From NCBI GenBank assembly GCA_003132665.1, contig PKYN01000002.1, positions 115,457 to 179,456 of the forward strand: DNA of 64,000 bases, given 5' to 3'. Origin of the DNA: Actinomycetota bacterium. GTDB taxonomy: Bacteria; Actinomycetota; Thermoleophilia; Gaiellales; Gaiellaceae. The notes under the pieces were generated by a model. The model ran no database searches. It was not told the DNA's origin and saw nothing but the letters and a program-made list of their open reading frames with translations. Below are positions 33,297-43,107 of the stretch, piece by piece. The position numbers and the translations under genes are program-made. Each line of letters opens with the position of its first letter. The first letter of the stretch is position 1.

Positions 33297-35447
33297 CTAG
33301 CGGTCGGACTCGTCTCGGATCAGATCGCCGAAGGTCTCGAGAACCAGATCCTCGAACTCGGGTGGAATGCGACCGTCGACCGTGGTGTGCTCGCGCAGGT
33401 GGTAAAGGATCTGGCGCCGTTCCTCTTCGCGCGCGGGATCCTGGCCCGGAGTCTCCTCCACCAGCTGGCTCAGCGCCCAGATATCCCAGCCGCGTCCGGA
33501 TCGCGCGAAGTCGACTTTGACGACGCTTCCCCCCTCCTGGGCGCTGGAATCCGGGGCGCTCTCCCGCTCAGGCGCGGTTTCCGCCAGCGCTTCGCTCGGC
33601 GCCGATTCGACCAGATGAACGGCTCGCACGGGCTTCTCCTCGATTGGCTCGACCTGCTCCTCGGGCTCGCCCTCGGGCCCTGATTCGGGCTCCGGCTCTG
33701 GTTGGGACTCGTGCTTTTCCTCCGTCTTTCGCTCGGGCTCGCTCGGAGGCTCTTTCTCCGCCTTCGGCAGACCCGGCGATTCTTCTTCCGGCTCCTGCTC
33801 GCTCGGCGGCGAGTCCGAGCGCGGCGGGGAAGCCTTCCAGGTCCAGGCAGCGCCCTTCTTGACCGCTTGTTTCGGCTCGGCCGCGCCGGCGGGCTCGGCC
33901 TCTGCGCCGATGGGTGACCCGGGCGCGCCGCTCGGCGGCGGAGGCTTCTCATCGTCCGGCGGGCGGTTCGCCGGCTCGCCGGTCTGCTCGGCGCCGGACG
34001 AGTAATGCTGTTTCCAATCCCAACTGGGGACCTGGCCAAAACGGCCGGCAGCCGCTACCGAGGGCGGACGAACGGGCACTACGGCCCGAGGCTGCGAAGG
34101 CACGATCGACTCGGGCTCGGCGGCGTGCTCGGGCTTTGACGGCGGCGGCCCGGCGATAGTCACAGTGATCTCCTCGCTGACCTCGTTACCGGCCCGGTCG
34201 AACGCCGTCGCTCGCAGACGGCAGTCGCCCGGCCGGCACTCGGTTACTTGCCAGTAGCCGCGCACCTTACCCCCCTCGGGCTCCAGCCCGGCCAGCGACA
34301 TCCACTTGTCGCCGTCGTTGTAGCTCAGCTCGACCAGCGCCGGCCCGCTCACTTCGTCGGCAACCTCGACCACCAGCTCGGCCCGGTCTCGGAGTGTGTC
34401 ACCCTGCGCCGGCTTGGCGATCGTGATCGTCGGCGGCGTGTTGTCGACGATGTAGGGACCGAAGCGGCGCGAGTAGACCGACTTGCCTTCGACGGTGACC
34501 GACTCGATGCGTAGCTCGTAGCTGCCATCGGCGACCTGGTTGGTGTCGATGGGCAGGTGGAAAGGGGCACGAGTCGTACCGAGAGCGCTCCAGTCGCTCG
34601 AGCCGGCCTTGGCCAGCTCGAAGATCATCTGCGTCGAGCGCGGGTCCGGGGCGCGGGCTATGAGGTTGATCCGGCCGCGCAAGAGCTCGCCGGGATCGAC
34701 CAGCTCCGCCGCGGCGGGCGCGTTGACGATCTCGACCTCGAGCGGCCCGAGCAGACCGACATTGCCGCTCCCGTCGCGGGCGCGGATTCGTAGCCGGTAA
34801 TGGCCGTCGCTCAAAGCCTTGCTGCTCCAGCGCAGCTCGAAGGGTTGCCGGCGCGCCTCGGCGACCCGCCGCCAGTCGTCGCCGGCACCCGAGATCTCCA
34901 GCTCGACGAGCGAGACGTCCGAGACGGCGTCCTCGGCCTCCACTTCGATCGTCACGAATCCCGAGAGCTTCCGACCCTCGAGCGGCTCGCGCAGGCGAAT
35001 ATCCGGCCCGAGGTTGTCGACCAGAACCGGGACCGGCTCGCCGGCAATCTCGGCGCCCGCGGGTAGCACGGCTACCAGCCGAAGCAGGTAGGAGCCGTCG
35101 TCGAGCGAGGCGGTGTCCCAGTGGAGAAGCCCTTCTTTCGCTTCTTCTGCTCGCTCCTGCGCAGCTGCGCGCCGCCAGCTAGTCCCGTCGGCCGACCATT
35201 CGAGCAGCGACGGCACACTCACGGCCTCGTCCGGAAGGGTGCGGACATCGGCCAGTCCCGAGACGATCTCGCCGGCGACCGGAGCGACGATCGCGCTGGG
35301 CGAGCGCTCCTCTTCCGGGCGAGCGTCCTCGGGTTCGGGCTCGGGCTCGGGCGCTGTCTCGCGCTCTTCGGCGTCCCGGTCGGGCCGCGCGGACAGGCGC
35401 TCGTCGCGCGCGTCCTCGCTCTCGTGCTTACGCCGAAAGAAACTCAT
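33297..35447 (-). CDS. Ig-like repeat protein with Glu/Pro-rich linker, no signal peptide
   Basis: The product has about 716 residues from MSFFRRKHESEDARDERLS (ATG 35447). After a charged Glu/Pro start there are about four Ig-like beta-sandwich repeats (DGSYLLRLVAVLP, DGHYRLRIRARDGSGNVG, DGSYELRIESV, CRLRATAFDRAGNEV). A disordered Pro/Glu/Ser linker of some 200 residues follows. The linker has W-x-W motifs (PSWDWKQ, AAWTWKA). A C-terminal helical segment (GWDIWALSQLVEE, EFEDLVLETFGDLI) closes it. No signal peptide or membrane helix is visible, which is odd for Ig-repeat proteins. It may be a cytoplasmic scaffold of the polysaccharide machinery or be exported by another route. Confidence 0.7.
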   Translation of the reverse strand: MSFFRRKHESEDARDERLSARPDRDAEERETAPEPEPEPEDARPEEERSPSAIVAPVAGEIVSGLADVRTLPDEAVSVPSLLEWSADGTSWRRAAAQERAEEAKEGLLHWDTASLDDGSYLLRLVAVLPAGAEIAGEPVPVLVDNLGPDIRLREPLEGRKLSGFVTIEVEAEDAVSDVSLVELEISGAGDDWRRVAEARRQPFELRWSSKALSDGHYRLRIRARDGSGNVGLLGPLEVEIVNAPAAAELVDPGELLRGRINLIARAPDPRSTQMIFELAKAGSSDWSALGTTRAPFHLPIDTNQVADGSYELRIESVTVEGKSVYSRRFGPYIVDNTPPTITIAKPAQGDTLRDRAELVVEVADEVSGPALVELSYNDGDKWMSLAGLEPEGGKVRGYWQVTECRPGDCRLRATAFDRAGNEVSEEITVTIAGPPPSKPEHAAEPESIVPSQPRAVVPVRPPSVAAAGRFGQVPSWDWKQHYSSGAEQTGEPANRPPDDEKPPPPSGAPGSPIGAEAEPAGAAEPKQAVKKGAAWTWKASPPRSDSPPSEQEPEEESPGLPKAEKEPPSEPERKTEEKHESQPEPEPESGPEGEPEEQVEPIEEKPVRAVHLVESAPSEALAETAPERESAPDSSAQEGGSVVKVDFARSGRGWDIWALSQLVEETPGQDPAREEERRQILYHLREHTTVDGRIPPEFEDLVLETFGDLIRDESDR

Positions 35448-35765
35448 CCGAAAATAGTTCGACAATGGCTCGGGTCATGCCTCTATCGAATCTCATCATC
35501 GAACTCCTATGCGGTTGCGGAAAACGAGCCGCCACCGTTCGATCGCGGTGGGAGAATCAGATTACCGCCTCCCCCCCCGGCCGCGAGTATCCGGGAATAA
35601 CCGGCAGGCTCGTCTCGCTTGCAAGCGGAGTTCGCCCCGAGTCTCCGCATTCTGACGATCGAGCGGCGACCCAGTAACGGGGGGTTTTGCAGGGCGCGAT
35701 AATCTTTTTCTGCTGAGAGCGTCCGCAAGCGCCGAGATCGATCAAGCTCCGGAGGAGACACGTAG
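35448..35765. other. Divergent intergenic region with a C8 tract
   Basis: No gene is seen here. A run of eight C lies at 35571-35578. Both neighbouring genes start away from this gap, so promoters for both should be inside it. A GATAAT hexamer is seen near 35697 on the plus strand as a possible -10 for the glycosyltransferase. Confidence 0.35.
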
Positions 35766-36884
35766 ATGGAATCGCTCGTCGTCACACCGTTCACTCCTAA
35801 CAAGCACAGCGGCCGCGGCAATCGCACCGTCGGCATCATCCGTGCGCTGGCGCTACTCGGCAGAGTCGAGGTCGCCTACCTCCGGCTCGACGGTAGCGAG
35901 CCCGACCCCGCGCTTGCCGCGGATCCCGCAATCGAGCTGCGAAAGGTCGCCTCGTCGCGCGGAGCGAGACGCTCATTCCTGTATCACCGGGCACGAGCGC
36001 GCGGCGTGCCCAAGGAGTATGCGAGCGCCCTGTCTTGCGAGCTGTTCGACGCGCTAGGCGAGAACAAGGAAAAGCACTTCGACCGGGTGATCGCCGACAG
36101 CCCCTCGGCCGCCTCGGTCCTACTCTTGCTGGGCAAGAAGCGACCGATCTATTACAACGCTCACAACCTCGAGTCGGCGATGCGCTCCGGGCTCAGGAAC
36201 TGGAGCGAGAGCGATATCGCCGAGCTCGAGAACTTCGAGCGCCTCCTGCTCGAGACCGCGGAGGAGTCCTGGCTGCCGAGCAATCGCGACCTGGGCGCCG
36301 CAACCAAGCTGGCGCCCGAGGCTCGACTTCGCCTGATTCCCAACGTCGTCGACGTGAGCTCGATCGCTCCCGTGCACGGGCCGAGGAGCCAGAGCGCCCT
36401 TTTCGTCGCCGACTTCAGCCTGCCGCACAACAGGCGCTCTGCCCGCTTTCTCGTCAGCGAGGTGATGCCGCTGGTTTGGAAGCGGCTCCCCCACGCGCGC
36501 CTGGTGCTGGTCGGCCGCAGGCTGGCGCTAACCGGCGGACTCGATCCGCGCATCGAGATGCACGGCTTTGTCGAGAATCTGCCCGGCGTCTATGCGTCGA
36601 TCGGCTGCGCACTCGTACCGCTGCTCGAGAGCAGGGGCTCGCCGCTCAAATTGGTCGAGGCCATGGCCTACGGATTGCCGATCGTGGCGACATCGTTTGC
36701 CGCGGGCGGCGTGGACGGGCTCGTCAGCGGCGTGCACTGTCTGGAGGGCGACGGAGCGGAAGGGTTCTCCGATGCCGTCGTCCGCGCGCTCAGCGGCAGG
36801 GCCGGCGATATCGGCGCCGAGGCCAGGAAGCTGGCCGAGAGCAACTACTCGATCGAAGCACTGTCGCGACGCTTGGCCGAGTAA
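35766..36884 (+). CDS. Family-4-type glycosyltransferase
   Basis: The 372-residue GT-B protein has FVADFSLPHNRRSARFLVSEVMPLVWKRLPHARLVLVGR and, in the C-terminal half, PLLESRGSPLKLVEAMAYGLPIVATSFAAGGVDG. The latter is the nucleotide-sugar-binding E-x7-E type motif, with Glu in ESRGSPLKLVEA. A GGAGGAG site lies about 9 bases before ATG. It probably adds a sugar to the lipid-linked repeat unit in the cytoplasm. It stands alone between two divergent minus-strand genes. Donor and acceptor unknown. Confidence 0.88.
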   Translation: MESLVVTPFTPNKHSGRGNRTVGIIRALALLGRVEVAYLRLDGSEPDPALAADPAIELRKVASSRGARRSFLYHRARARGVPKEYASALSCELFDALGENKEKHFDRVIADSPSAASVLLLLGKKRPIYYNAHNLESAMRSGLRNWSESDIAELENFERLLLETAEESWLPSNRDLGAATKLAPEARLRLIPNVVDVSSIAPVHGPRSQSALFVADFSLPHNRRSARFLVSEVMPLVWKRLPHARLVLVGRRLALTGGLDPRIEMHGFVENLPGVYASIGCALVPLLESRGSPLKLVEAMAYGLPIVATSFAAGGVDGLVSGVHCLEGDGAEGFSDAVVRALSGRAGDIGAEARKLAESNYSIEALSRRLAE

Positions 36885-36945
36885 GGGCAGAAGGCCTCCG
36901 CCTGCGCGCCGGCCGCGACGGTCGAATCGGCGCGATCGAGCGCCG

Positions 36946-39900
36946 CTAGACCTTGAATCTCACCGTTACCAGAGTCAGATCGGCCAAGCCGGCGGCGTCC
37001 TTCGCCCGCACGCGGAAGACGTGCCTACCGTGATTGAGGTGCTTGTAGCTCTTGTGCGCGCGGCAGGGCGAGAAATGATGCGTGTCCAACCGGCACTCGA
37101 ATTTGAGCTTTCCCTTGCCGCCCGAGCCCGAGAACCTGAAGAACGCCGTGTGCCTCACGTGACCGATCGTCATCGCGAGTAGCGTCGTCTGCGGGCGCCC
37201 GAGCTTCTTGACGGCGGGAATAACGCTGCCCGATACCGTGACCCCGACACTATCCGAGCTGGTCAGCGAGCCATCGCTCACGGTCAACTTGAAGGTCAGC
37301 GCGCCCGCTACGGCCGGCGCCGTGAAGGTGGGCTTGACGGCGTGGATGTTGGAGAGAGTGACCGCCGGCCCGCTCGTCTGCGCCCAGCCGTAGCTGAGCG
37401 AGTCGCCGTCCGGATCGGAGCTCGATGAGCCGTCCAGCGTGACGCTCGCGTTTGAGTTCACGGACTGGTCGGGACCGGCGTTGGCAACCGGGGCGCGATC
37501 CCCCACCGTGATCGTGACGGTGTCGGCCACGAGACTGTCCAGCGTGCCGTCGTTCACGATCAGGCTGAAGACGAGCGCGTGGTTGCCGGCCGGCGCCGTG
37601 AAGGTGGGCTTGACGGCGTGGATGTTGGAGAGGGTGACCGCCGGCCCGCTCGTCTGCGCCCAGCTGTAGCCGAGCGAATCGCCGTCCGGATCGGAGCTCG
37701 AAGAGCCGTCCAGCGTCACGTTTGCTTTCGAGTTCACTGACTGGTCGGGCCCGGCGTTTGCTGCCGGGGCGCGATTGACAGCGTCTGTGTCCGTGGCCGA
37801 AGCCGCGCTCGGATCGACCGTGCCACTCGGCGGAGCGAGAGTGGCCGTGTTGGCGATCTGGGCTCCGCTGCCAGCGGTCCCTGTGACCGTGAAGGTGACG
37901 GAGCCTCCGCTCGGCAGGGTCGGGATGACGATGCCTGCGCCCTGCATTAGGGCCTTGGTCGTGTTGGGAACGGTCGGGCAGATCGCTCCACTCGTGACAG
38001 TGCCGCAGGTGACGGTCGAGACGCTCAGGTTGGCTACCACCGCGTCCTTGAAAACGGCGCCCGAGGCGTCGGAGGGACCGGCGTTGGAGGCGACGATCGT
38101 GTAGCTGACGGTCGAGTTCTCCTCCACCTTTGTGACGCCGTCTGTCTTCGTGATCTGCAGGTCGGAGACCGGGCCGACCGAGTCTGTGTCGGTGGCGGAG
38201 TTGTTGCCCGGAGTGGGATCGGTCGTTCCGGTAGGCGCGGCGACCGAGGCCGCGTTGGAGACGCTTCCGGAGGTCGCGGTGACGTTGACGGAGACGGTGA
38301 GCTCGTAGAAGTCACCGGAGGCCAGTGTCGGCAGCGCAAACGATCCACCCTCGAGCTGGGTTTTCGTGGGCGGCGTGACGCATTGGCCGGGAGTAGTCGC
38401 CGAGCAAGAGACCGCTGTCTTTGTGAGACCGGTCGCGCTTGGGTCGCTGAGGACCGCTCCGGTGACCGAGGAGGGGCCGGAGTTAGTGACCCTGATCGTG
38501 TAGGTGGTGGCGGAGCTCGCGCCGACCGAAGCCTTGCCGTCTGTCTTCGTGATCCGCAGGTCGGAGACCGGGCCGACCGAGTCTGTGTCGGTGGCGGAGT
38601 TGTTGCCCGGAGTGGGATCGGTCGTGCCCGTAGGCGCGGCGACCGAGGCCGCGTTGGAGACGCTTCCGGAGGTCGCGCTGACGTTGGCGGAGACGGTGAG
38701 CTCGTAGAAGTCACCGGAGGCCAGAGCCGGCAGCGCAAACGATCCACCCTCGAGCTGGGTTTTCGTGGGCGGCGTGACGCACTGGCCGGGAGTAGCCGCC
38801 GAGCAGGCGACCGTTGTCTTTGTGAGACCGGTCGCGCTTGGGTCGCTGAGGACCGCTCCTGCGACCGAGGAGGGGCCGGAGTTGGTGACCCTGATCGTGT
38901 AGCTGGTGGCGGAGCCTGCACCGACCGAGGCTTTGCCGTCTGTCTTCGTGATCGAAAGATCTGAGAGCGGAGTCACGGTGATCGTGACCGATCTCGAGTC
39001 GCTCAGCGTGCCGTCCGAGACGGTCAGCTCGAAGGTCAAAGTGGTGGCCTCGCTCGGCGCCGTGAAGGAAGGCGCGACGGTGTCGGCGCCGGAAAGGGTG
39101 ACCGAAGATCCGCCCGTTTGCGTCCACGCGTAGCTGAGCGTGTCACCAGTGTCTGGGTCAGCGCTCGCAGAGCCGTCCAGCGTCACGACCGAGGCGGCAT
39201 CGACTGTCTGAGCGGGCCCGGCGTTGGCTACCGGGGCGTGATCTGCGGGCGTCCAGGCTTCTATCTCCGCCAGCCCGATATTGGTCGTGGAGTCGCTCAC
39301 GGATGTGATCGTCAGCTGCACGCTGGTCGTCGTCACGGCGGGGAAGCTGATGGCGACCGCGAAGCCGTTGTTCGCCAGGGCGGGAACATCAACCGTGCTC
39401 CCATCCGAGAAGGTGAGCGTTCCGCTTGTGATCTGGTCGTTGGAGTTCGGCCGGTCGTAGAGCACGACGCGGTCGATCGTCTTTGCCGACCCCCAGGTCA
39501 GTTTCAGCCGGCTACCGGCTCGACCTCCCACGGTCGACCACTCGTGCGTAGCGTTGCCAAGCGGATAGCCATCCGTGAATCCGTCGATAGCACTGCTCGC
39601 CGGCTGTCCGGTAGCCTCTGAGGAGGCCGTCGCGGTCGCGAGACCGGCGACGTTCGTGCTGTTCGGCGCAACCGTGACGGTGACGGTGTCGGTGCTCGAC
39701 AGCGAGCCGTCGCTCACGGTCAAGGCGAAGGTCAGTGTCGTCGCGGCCGCCGGGACGATGAAAGTGGGCGTCGCGGTAGTGGCGCCGGAGATCGTGACGC
39801 TAGCGCTTCCTGCCGTCTGAGCCCACGAATAGGTGATCGGATCGCCGTTGGGATCACTGCTCGCGGAGCCGTTCAGGTGCGCGGTCGCGCCGATCGTCAG

Positions 39901-40836
39901 GGCTGTCTGATCGCCGCCGGCGTTTGCGTTCGGAGTGCCGATCAAGTAACTGCGCGTCAACCAGTCTCGCTCGGGCCTTGTGAGACAAGTTTCCTCGCTG
40001 TGGCAGGTGTGGGAATCGTACCCCCCGTAGGTATAGAAAGCGTTCTGCTTGCCCGTCAGATCCGTCCCGAAGACGTTCTGCGGGTAGTTCGAGACCTCAT
40101 AGTCGATGTAGCTCGAAGTGGTATGGGAAGTGGAGTACGCGCTTTGCGCAGCGTCCGCGAAAAGCGCGGAGGCATAGTGGTCGCTGTGATCGCCGTGGCC
40201 GAAGCCGACAACGGAATCCTGAGTGCGAATCACGTCCGGCTGGAACTTGGTCATCAGAGCAGTCAGCGCACCGACTAGATCCGGCGCCGTATAGCTCGAC
40301 GTTCCGTTAACCGCGCCGATGGAGCTGATTGTCCCCTGGGACAGCTTCTGCAAGCTCTGGTTATCGTGAGTCGCAAATCCCGAGCCATTGGCGTTGCCGT
40401 CGGGGAGTCGCATGAAGACCAGGGAGATTCTTGGAGCGGCGTCGAGCGTGAACACCGGCATCGGATGGGAGGCGATCCCGGCGTCGCTCTGAGTCCATAC
40501 GTTGGGAGCGCCGGCCATCTGCGCATAGGTCGCCTTTACTCCGTCTTCGCGGCCTTGCCAGAACGCGTCGGGCTGGCCGTCATCACCGGCGGTGACGTAC
40601 ACAGTCGCGACACAGCGGCTGCTCTGAACGTCGTGGAGAACATCGGGGCTGAGGAACAGAAAATCGTCATCTGGATGCGCCACCACATTGAGGCTCGTGC
40701 CGGAACACGGTGCCGCTTGCACGGCGCTGCTAGGCGCGCCGAGCAAGACAGCCAGGCCGGCCAGTAAGACGACCGCAGCCGCTTGCCATCGATGCCGGAA
40801 CGGCGCCGTAAGAGTGGAGACGACGAGTCTCGTCAT
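36946..40836 (-). CDS. Giant secreted PIG-L-type deacetylase with PKD, discoidin-like, DUF11 and Ig-like modules
   Basis: The product has about 1296 residues from ATG 40836. A signal peptide (AAAVVLLAGLAVLLGAPSSAVQA) is followed by a PIG-L deacetylase domain: LNVVAHPDDDFLFLSPD and GHGDHSDHYASA hold the zinc ligands. The order then is a PKD-like domain, a discoidin-like (F5/8) domain, another PKD-like domain, three DUF11 repeats (the first two nearly identical) and two more PKD-like domains. It ends with an Ig-like module (FECRLD, FSPCRAHKSYKHL, HVFRVRAKDAAG), also found in the gene at 2720. It would deacetylate N-acetyl sugars outside the cell, held by a long stalk. The location beside glycan genes fits. 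The track start at 40890 is an alternative. Confidence 0.87.
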   Translation of the reverse strand: MTRLVVSTLTAPFRHRWQAAAVVLLAGLAVLLGAPSSAVQAAPCSGTSLNVVAHPDDDFLFLSPDVLHDVQSSRCVATVYVTAGDDGQPDAFWQGREDGVKATYAQMAGAPNVWTQSDAGIASHPMPVFTLDAAPRISLVFMRLPDGNANGSGFATHDNQSLQKLSQGTISSIGAVNGTSSYTAPDLVGALTALMTKFQPDVIRTQDSVVGFGHGDHSDHYASALFADAAQSAYSTSHTTSSYIDYEVSNYPQNVFGTDLTGKQNAFYTYGGYDSHTCHSEETCLTRPERDWLTRSYLIGTPNANAGGDQTALTIGATAHLNGSASSDPNGDPITYSWAQTAGSASVTISGATTATPTFIVPAAATTLTFALTVSDGSLSSTDTVTVTVAPNSTNVAGLATATASSEATGQPASSAIDGFTDGYPLGNATHEWSTVGGRAGSRLKLTWGSAKTIDRVVLYDRPNSNDQITSGTLTFSDGSTVDVPALANNGFAVAISFPAVTTTSVQLTITSVSDSTTNIGLAEIEAWTPADHAPVANAGPAQTVDAASVVTLDGSASADPDTGDTLSYAWTQTGGSSVTLSGADTVAPSFTAPSEATTLTFELTVSDGTLSDSRSVTITVTPLSDLSITKTDGKASVGAGSATSYTIRVTNSGPSSVAGAVLSDPSATGLTKTTVACSAATPGQCVTPPTKTQLEGGSFALPALASGDFYELTVSANVSATSGSVSNAASVAAPTGTTDPTPGNNSATDTDSVGPVSDLRITKTDGKASVGASSATTYTIRVTNSGPSSVTGAVLSDPSATGLTKTAVSCSATTPGQCVTPPTKTQLEGGSFALPTLASGDFYELTVSVNVTATSGSVSNAASVAAPTGTTDPTPGNNSATDTDSVGPVSDLQITKTDGVTKVEENSTVSYTIVASNAGPSDASGAVFKDAVVANLSVSTVTCGTVTSGAICPTVPNTTKALMQGAGIVIPTLPSGGSVTFTVTGTAGSGAQIANTATLAPPSGTVDPSAASATDTDAVNRAPAANAGPDQSVNSKANVTLDGSSSSDPDGDSLGYSWAQTSGPAVTLSNIHAVKPTFTAPAGNHALVFSLIVNDGTLDSLVADTVTITVGDRAPVANAGPDQSVNSNASVTLDGSSSSDPDGDSLSYGWAQTSGPAVTLSNIHAVKPTFTAPAVAGALTFKLTVSDGSLTSSDSVGVTVSGSVIPAVKKLGRPQTTLLAMTIGHVRHTAFFRFSGSGGKGKLKFECRLDTHHFSPCRAHKSYKHLNHGRHVFRVRAKDAAGLADLTLVTVRFKV
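37322..37873 (-). repeat. Two PKD-like repeats with a 276-bp period
   Basis: The segment beginning GTGAAGGTGGGCTTGACGGC recurs at 37322 and 37598, a period of 276 bases (92 codons), giving two near-identical PKD-like domains. Confidence 0.8.
38141..38938 (-). repeat. Two near-identical 399-bp DUF11 repeats
   Basis: TCTGTCTTCGTGATC recurs at 38141, 38540 and 38939, a period of exactly 399 bases (133 codons). The two repeats between are nearly identical in DNA, so the duplication is recent and could change copy number. Confidence 0.85.
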
Positions 40837-41532
40837 TGCAGTTCCGTGAAAGAGAAGCCCCGAGGAAGACGACCGAGCCCTTGCTTGCATCAGACCAAAC
40901 CCTCTCTTTTTCTAGGCGGCGACGGGATACCGGGACGAGACGCAGTCCGCTGCGCCCGGGGCGCCGCGAAGCACGAACGTATCAGCGCTATCGCTAGGAG
41001 CAGCTTCATTACCGAAGTCGACGTTCGCCTTACTCGGCGACGCCTTGGGGGGCACGTGCTCGCGTCGGATACTCGCGTATCCGATTCGCGACCGTGTGTT
41101 CAGAGTAATCGCTTTGCCGTGACCGGTCAATAGCATCGGACCCGCCCGATCTCAGTGAGGCCCGCCCGATCATCGCAACCGACCGGATCGTAGGTTGCCC
41201 CGATTTCGTTGACGTCAGTCGGCACGCTTTTTCTCGACGAGTGGAAGCCGATGATCGGATGATCGACCTCAAGGGGATCCTCTTCCCGTTTGACCGCCGA
41301 AAGCAAACCTTGCCTTCGTCATTAGAGTCTACGGCCGACCGCCGGAGAAAGCTACCAAGGGACGCCCACATGCATTCTCGCGACAGCGGTCTTGACGTAG
41401 TACGGCGGCAAACTAGGGCATGATCACGATTCAGCGGGGTTACCGCTATGGCATCCTCTCTTACCGCGGAAAGCAGGACGCCGGCGCGGTTCAGACCTTC
41501 CCCCCGTCGTAGCGCCGAAAACGGATCATCCA
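40837..41532. other. Long divergent intergenic region
   Basis: About 700 bases between the starts of the giant PIG-L protein and the flippase. A Ser/Arg-rich minus ORF (41030-41542) fills part of it, but has no ribosome site and no protein-like composition. A direct repeat CCCGCCCGATC occurs near 41140 and 41161. No RNA gene recognised. Confidence 0.4.
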
Positions 41533-43107
41533 GTGAGCTCACAACGGCCCGTAGATCCCATCGAGCCTCTCGCGCCCGTCGTCGGCGACGCCGCGACGGC
41601 GACGACGAGCGCGACCGTGATTCGCGGCGGCGCCTGGAATCTTGCTGGCCAGGTCTTGCCGCAGATCTACACGATCATCATCTCTGTCCTCGCGGCCCGC
41701 ATCCTCCACCCGTCGGGCATGGGGCGGCTGAGCTTCATCGCGTTCGTCGAGGCGACGATGATCCTCGCCCTGACGGCCGGGCTTCCGTCATCGTTGATGC
41801 GCTACATCGGCCAGGCGCTCGGCGAAGGGCACCCCGACCGAGTGCGGGGCCTATTGCGCTGGGCTTGGCGCATCGAGACGGTCGCCGCTGTGCTCGGGGG
41901 CTCGATCCTGGTTGTGAGCGGTTTGCTCGGCGCCAAACCCGCCTCGGCCTGGGTGCTGGCGGGCGCAGCCGGTTTCGCGTCGATCATGCAAACCGTGCCC
42001 GCCGCGCTCCTGACCGGAGCGCAGCGTTGGCGCGCGGCAACGATGGTCGGGCTCGTGACGGGAACGGCTGCGGTCGCGCTCAAGGTTCTCGTCCTGAGCG
42101 CCGGCGGTGGTATCCCGGGGCTCTTCCTGGTAGACGCGATCACGACGACCGCCAACCTCGTCGTCACGGGTTATCTGTGCAACCGCGTCGCGCGCGAGCT
42201 TTCGAGCACCACGACGACGGATCACGTGCTGATACGAACGGCCACCCGCTTTGCGCTGGTGTCGTCGCTTTACGCGCTGCTCGACTACGTCATCTGGCGC
42301 CGTACCGAGCTCTTCTTCCTGGCCAAGTACTCGTCCAGCGCTCAGATCGCCCTCTACTCGATTCCCTTCTCGCTCGTCACGGCGCTGCTGCTTGTACAAC
42401 GGGCGATAGGACTGGGGATCGGTCCCGCCTTCGCGACCCTTTACGGCGCCAGGCAGATGGAGCGAATCCGCTCCGGCTATGCCAGAACGTTGCGGCTGAT
42501 AACCACGATGACGCTCCCGGTGACGGCGCTTGCCCTCGTTCTCGGGCCGGCGGTGCTCCGCCTGGTCTACGGCAGCGCGTACTCCGAGGCGACCAACGTG
42601 CTTCTGATCCTTCTCGCCACCTTCCCGATCATCCCTCTGATGACGGTGAGCACCTCGATGCTGTTCGGAATCGAGCGGCAGTGGCCGCAGGTGATCATCG
42701 GCGCCTGCGCGGCGGTCGCGAACATCGGCCTCGATCTGGCGCTCATCCCCCGCTACGACGCGATCGGCGCGGCGATCGCGAACACCACCGCGCAGCTGCT
42801 CGGCTCGGTGCCGCTGATCATCGTCGGCAACCGAGCGATCGGGGGCATCCGCTGGCACACGCTTGCGCTGGTACGTACGGCTCTGGCGGCAGCCGCGGCC
42901 GGTCTCGTTGCGCTCATACTCGTGACCAGCCTGGGAGATTTCATGGGACTGATGCTCGGCCTGCCCGCGGCCATCGTCACGTTCACACTGCTCGCTGTGA
43001 GCGTCGGCATGTTGTCGAAAGAAGACGCGACCTGGCTCGATACGACCTTCGGCAGCAGGCTCTCTGGCCGCGTGGGGCTCGTCGCGCACCGCCTCGGGCG
43101 CCTGTAG
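41533..43107 (+). CDS. Polysaccharide flippase (Wzx/MATE-like, oligosaccharide repeat-unit exporter)
   Basis: The 524-residue protein has about 12-14 hydrophobic helices and the start of a polysaccharide biosynthesis transporter: TVIRGGAWNLAGQVLPQIYTIIISVLAARIL. Later segments such as FFLAKYSSSAQIALYSIPFSLVTALLLVQ also fit. It would flip the undecaprenyl-linked repeat unit across the membrane. It leads the plus-strand operon of this locus. The GTG start at 41533 is accepted. Confidence 0.9.
   Translation: MSSQRPVDPIEPLAPVVGDAATATTSATVIRGGAWNLAGQVLPQIYTIIISVLAARILHPSGMGRLSFIAFVEATMILALTAGLPSSLMRYIGQALGEGHPDRVRGLLRWAWRIETVAAVLGGSILVVSGLLGAKPASAWVLAGAAGFASIMQTVPAALLTGAQRWRAATMVGLVTGTAAVALKVLVLSAGGGIPGLFLVDAITTTANLVVTGYLCNRVARELSSTTTTDHVLIRTATRFALVSSLYALLDYVIWRRTELFFLAKYSSSAQIALYSIPFSLVTALLLVQRAIGLGIGPAFATLYGARQMERIRSGYARTLRLITTMTLPVTALALVLGPAVLRLVYGSAYSEATNVLLILLATFPIIPLMTVSTSMLFGIERQWPQVIIGACAAVANIGLDLALIPRYDAIGAAIANTTAQLLGSVPLIIVGNRAIGGIRWHTLALVRTALAAAAAGLVALILVTSLGDFMGLMLGLPAAIVTFTLLAVSVGMLSKEDATWLDTTFGSRLSGRVGLVAHRLGRL

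Noticed and set aside
41030-41542. 170-residue minus ORF between the giant protein and the flippase
   Set aside because: Ser/Arg-rich, no ribosome site, no recognisable domain.
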